Shown here: positions 61,601-64,000 of the stretch, one piece after another | Layout of the letters: each line of letters starts with the position of its first letter | Numbering within the stretch: the first letter of the stretch is position 1 | Assembly (NCBI RefSeq): GCF_900108555.1 | Contig: NZ_FNWV01000006.1 | Location: 1-64,000 of the forward strand | Reading direction: 5' to 3' | Length of the DNA: 64,000 bases | DNA from: Ruminococcus flavefaciens | GTDB lineage: Bacteria > Bacillota > Clostridia > Oscillospirales > Ruminococcaceae | Position numbers and translations under genes: made by a program | The notes under the pieces: generated by a model | Database searches by the model: none | The model's input: the letters and a program-made list of their open reading frames with translations, nothing else | Told to the model about the DNA's origin: nothing

Positions 61601-64000
61601 CATGCTTTCAGCTAACGGTAAAAAAATTGGTTTCATCGGAAATTCTGACAGTGGTGATTACAATGGAGAATTTATTGCCTCTGATACAGGCGTATATCTA
61701 AGCTTCGTAGATCTGACAGAGATTGCTGATGAAGATGAATTAGTAACCTATAAGGCAAAGAAAGTCAGTGTTTCAGAGGTGAAAAACGGTGAGGAAATTA
61801 TTATCTATACCCGTGTATGGAACGGAAAGGGATATGATTTCTATGCAATAGACCATGACGGTTCACTTGTACCTTGTTATGAGCGTGGTGACAGTATCAT
61901 GTGGCTTTCCAAGAAAGTCAATACCATGATATGGGAGTTTAACGAATACTACTATGAATATACGACCGACCCTAATTTCTATTATGACCTGTACAATCCG
62001 TATTCGGGCAAATATATTGCACCGAGACGCTCTGATACAGTTAGCCCTACCTTGGATGATGCTCCTATAGGCATCAATCTTGATGGACGCCGCAATAACG
62101 AATACTATACGACTATCCTTGCTTGGGATCAGTTAAGCTTTGCTTTTTCAGGTCTGAAAACAAACGTAGCGGGAAATGACAAACAGATCGCAGTCAGCTC
62201 CAGAGCTAAAGCAGAAACCTTTTATTTTGCAAGAGTTGTAGACTTGAAAAACGAACTGACAGAAATTCAGACTGTCGATAACAGCCAGCATGGTATTACC
62301 ATGAAAATGGTGAATTTTGGCGGAGCTATCTGCAAGCCTGATGGTGCGGACACAACAGTACAACAACATGAAGTTATGGGTAGAAGTCATTATTCAGATG
62401 CTAACGCAAATAAACAGATGTCTGGGCTTTTGTCCACTGATCTTTCTGACGTAGTAAAAGATAAAAATGGTAAAATTGTTGAAGCATATCCAATTGCAGA
62501 AATCACAGGACAATCATTGAAAACGCTGTTTGGAAATGCAACAGAAGTGAATCATCTTTTTATCCAGAGCATTTTAGATCAGAGCGGCTATTTTGAATAT
62601 GACAGCTGCCAGAATTATGCAACACTGAAGAAAGCTGACGGCAGTCTGGGAACTGATTTCTTTGTTTCAAAGGAAATTGGTACGCATGATAACGGAAATA
62701 AGCCTTCTTTGAAGCATGGACAGTTCTTTCCGTATGATGATATAGAAATGGATACTTATGCGTCTCTTAATAGTCAGAATATTTATGATGCAACAAAGAA
62801 AGAACTGAGCAACGATGATCCTCGAAAGTATGAAAGACTTCATTTAATAGAAGATCCTGACTATTATTTCGGTATGGAGCTTGATGCAGGCTTTACTCAG
62901 ACTCCAAGCGGAAAAGATAACTGGGGACATGATATCATTTTCGAATTTACCGGTGATGATGACTTCTGGCTGTACGTTGACGGAGAGCTTGTGATTGACC
63001 TCGGCGGAATCCATTCTGCACTTGCAGGAGACGTAAACTTTGCAACAGGCGAGGTCGTTGTGAATAATCAGCATACAACTCTTCTTGATATTTTCAGAAG
63101 CAATTACCAGAAAAGAGGAATGACTGAACCTCAGATTGAAACAGAGCTTGCCAAGTACTTTGATAAAGTGAATGGTGAGTTTGAAACTGTTTTCAAGGAT
63201 TACTCCAACCATACCATGAAGATATTCTACATGGAGCGTGGTGCAGGTGCATCGAACCTTCATATGCGATTTAACCTTAGCTACGTTACTCCGGGTAATG
63301 TTACGATGACAAAGCAGGTATCAGGTTCTGATGATATCGATTTTGATCTGGTCGAGTATCCTTTCCAGATATGGTACTGCGATGATGTAGACCAGCAAGG
63401 AAATCATAACCCGAATAGTGAGCATCTCTTAACTTATGATGATACGAATGTCACTGCCACTTACCAGAATTCTACAAAAAAAGTTATATTTCAGGATAGC
63501 TATACACCGCCTGGAAGTACGGAAACTTTTAACAGTGTATTCTTTATTAATCCACATCAAAGCGTTGAGATACACTTCCCTCAGAACACGACACATTATA
63601 AGATCGTTGAATGCGGCATAAACTCCGAAGTATATGACCATGTATACATAAATGGTACCGAAATAACGGGACAAGATACAGTTGGAAGTACTCCTTCACG
63701 AAAAAAATACGAGTCGGAATGGGTCTCCGTTTCGGACAGAACCGCTGTTATGGTTGATAACCATGTAAATCCAGACGGACTACGTTCACTTGTTTTTCAG
63801 AAGAAACTGTTTGACAGTGATTACAGCAGAGAAGAATATGACGCAATACAAAATGATTCGAGTTTAAGCGAAGAGCAGAAAAAAGCACAGCTTGAAGCTT
63901 ATGTGAATAAGCATAAGATAACAGCAGAGCAGGATCCCACAACTTTCTCATTCCGTTTGTATCTTTCAAACGGACTCACAGATGAACTGGAACTAACCAA
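58695..64000 (+). CDS. Large fibro-slime / Cna-B-like adhesin, 5' part (runs past the window end)
   Basis: The frame is open from an ATG with AAAGGAAG upstream to the last base, giving at least 1768 residues. The N-terminus has a hydrophobic signal-like segment. The middle has four related modules introduced by D-x-x-x-L-D/N-G-x-T-Y-(G/A)-L/I, for example YGLDGNTYGLV, LELDGNTYALI, FGLDGKTYGII and YKLNGKTYGLM. A fibro-slime domain follows, with FTGDDDFWLYVDGELVIDLG (near residue 1418), and then Cna-B-like strands (FSFRLYLSNG near the window end). Such proteins are long sortase-anchored adhesins or pilus tips. The expected C-terminal anchor lies outside. The position after SipW, TasA and sortase genes supports a role as the outermost adhesin of this fibre. 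Confidence 0.8.
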   Translation, partial: MFDIFTKRIARFIVSTVMATSNVMPMASIVSENIEPDLTYQSIELYPNGEEAEQIVTLDGMMPEGAKATAVDVSEEHDGIAAYDITIKNGWREYQPGEENPIKVEITDPVISDSVTLWHIHDNGKREQLFDFTAEDGKVSFLATGFSVYEIVNNEIGKSITSTVIPVTGSSSAFDTYTVTSVGTKESFTYDVVQKEYPQMYGTATQIADLNDLKAHINNGDGFYISSVKTGFFAKNYQENNLKLYKGAGRTGIAITGSYANDNNNANLLNAYNAGAKCFYFEAIDATNNLYKIYTIDTLESGDTITKYVGHNTTNKNRLYLTNDNNNQIADNLSTATSWKIQYDSTGQYFYFSDNNWYWNETYESDKPNYGFSAYSDGPTKDIGARFKLWLYTPPDLSTDPYGLDGNTYGLVSYKDDANGNALMAGNYNNTGTQLGNIALNRVVDSETNAVSYSADYGITGWKFDWIKGTTKYKISAIADDGAGRKYLKITSSGISLEADAAEASEITVTPNNKNMIQLSADGYKINCNNDTNFIVSNNSATVFELVNISSAQADSLELDGNTYALINKQDTIKGNAMMALADSTANRLDNQIVQVTETGYIFSGGLSGWTFHNVDTNHYTISNGSQYLKLVNGILTLSDTPFILTVVAGTGDNAGKISIRNVTDKRIIIRNKNENFYDTGIPNNVENADRWFDLSVIPTPPTADPFGLDGKTYGIINQINSMSGNAVLTEGSLSGLAATYSDSSGKGVYTTQRVVPGWTFHWQGNANYKLSANMGNGITKWLSFTSSGVSLVDESQATAVNVIVDGTDHHGKIQIRPLLDTSISALGKDGNNHKRQTKSFSDLTGSQFWYDLVKVSANDPYKLNGKTYGLMNYVSGAAGDALIADNNGNALEMLTCIVRTKNSGNKMLYVAQDTDITEWTFEYESEDRYYLYADFGGTKKYLNIGTTDVTISDAPQAIKVTPNTAGKIMLSANGKKIGFIGNSDSGDYNGEFIASDTGVYLSFVDLTEIADEDELVTYKAKKVSVSEVKNGEEIIIYTRVWNGKGYDFYAIDHDGSLVPCYERGDSIMWLSKKVNTMIWEFNEYYYEYTTDPNFYYDLYNPYSGKYIAPRRSDTVSPTLDDAPIGINLDGRRNNEYYTTILAWDQLSFAFSGLKTNVAGNDKQIAVSSRAKAETFYFARVVDLKNELTEIQTVDNSQHGITMKMVNFGGAICKPDGADTTVQQHEVMGRSHYSDANANKQMSGLLSTDLSDVVKDKNGKIVEAYPIAEITGQSLKTLFGNATEVNHLFIQSILDQSGYFEYDSCQNYATLKKADGSLGTDFFVSKEIGTHDNGNKPSLKHGQFFPYDDIEMDTYASLNSQNIYDATKKELSNDDPRKYERLHLIEDPDYYFGMELDAGFTQTPSGKDNWGHDIIFEFTGDDDFWLYVDGELVIDLGGIHSALAGDVNFATGEVVVNNQHTTLLDIFRSNYQKRGMTEPQIETELAKYFDKVNGEFETVFKDYSNHTMKIFYMERGAGASNLHMRFNLSYVTPGNVTMTKQVSGSDDIDFDLVEYPFQIWYCDDVDQQGNHNPNSEHLLTYDDTNVTATYQNSTKKVIFQDSYTPPGSTETFNSVFFINPHQSVEIHFPQNTTHYKIVECGINSEVYDHVYINGTEITGQDTVGSTPSRKKYESEWVSVSDRTAVMVDNHVNPDGLRSLVFQKKLFDSDYSREEYDAIQNDSSLSEEQKKAQLEAYVNKHKITAEQDPTTFSFRLYLSNGLTDELELT

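Overview
The window looks like chromosomal DNA of a Ruminococcus-type gut or rumen Firmicute (Oscillospiraceae). The evidence is a secreted CotH-family protein with a dockerin-like module, several proteins with SipW-dependent N-termini (AWFT-type motifs), consensus Gram-positive promoters (TTGACA-17-TATAAT) and strong AGGAGG ribosome binding sites. Species-level naming would need a database search.

Layout. (1) 1-2050 is accessory DNA: the C-terminal part of a retron-type reverse transcriptase, a small serine resolvase preceded by inverted repeats, and a 73-residue protein with a structured leader. It abuts tRNA-Trp (2278-2353). (2) 2518-9054, all on the minus strand, holds the dockerin/CotH surface protein, a polysaccharide flippase and an EAL phosphodiesterase. 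(3) 9383-25190 holds a monocistronic TasA-like protein followed by an operon of a small membrane protein, three SipW-cargo-like proteins and a 3574-residue GLUG-repeat surface protein. (4) 25190-30100 is a mobile segment with ParM, a ParR-like partner, a large serine recombinase and a broken Rpn-type nuclease gene. It appears to have removed the N-terminus of another cargo gene at 30124. (5) 31583-39362 is an operon with a degenerate EAL protein, a cargo-like protein, a SipW signal peptidase with a helical tail, a membrane-anchored McrB-like AAA+ ATPase, a DUF2357-like/coiled-coil/SipW-peptidase fusion and two small proteins. (6) 40347-50268 is a 9.7-kb island bounded by two co-linear 243-bp direct repeats. 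It carries a HipA-like kinase and a complete Wadjet anti-plasmid system in the order jetD-jetA-jetB-jetC. (7) 50282-53033 holds a lipoprotein and a membrane diguanylate cyclase. (8) 53496-64000 is a second surface-fibre locus: SipW, TasA-like protein, anchored protein, class B sortase, second SipW, second cargo protein, and a large fibro-slime/Cna-B-like adhesin that runs off the window.

How it may work together. Most of the window concerns building cell-surface fibres through SipW-type signal peptidases (four copies, all Ser/His type) and a sortase. Three c-di-GMP-type proteins (active EAL, degenerate EAL, active GGDEF) sit beside these loci and suggest control of the sessile state. The most unusual part is region 5, where an McrB-like AAA+ ring and a DUF2357 protein, normally seen in nucleic-acid restriction contexts, are tied to the membrane and fused to a signal peptidase inside a surface-protein operon. 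I propose this as a candidate undescribed ATPase-coupled system for secretion or maturation of SipW cargo. That function is inference.
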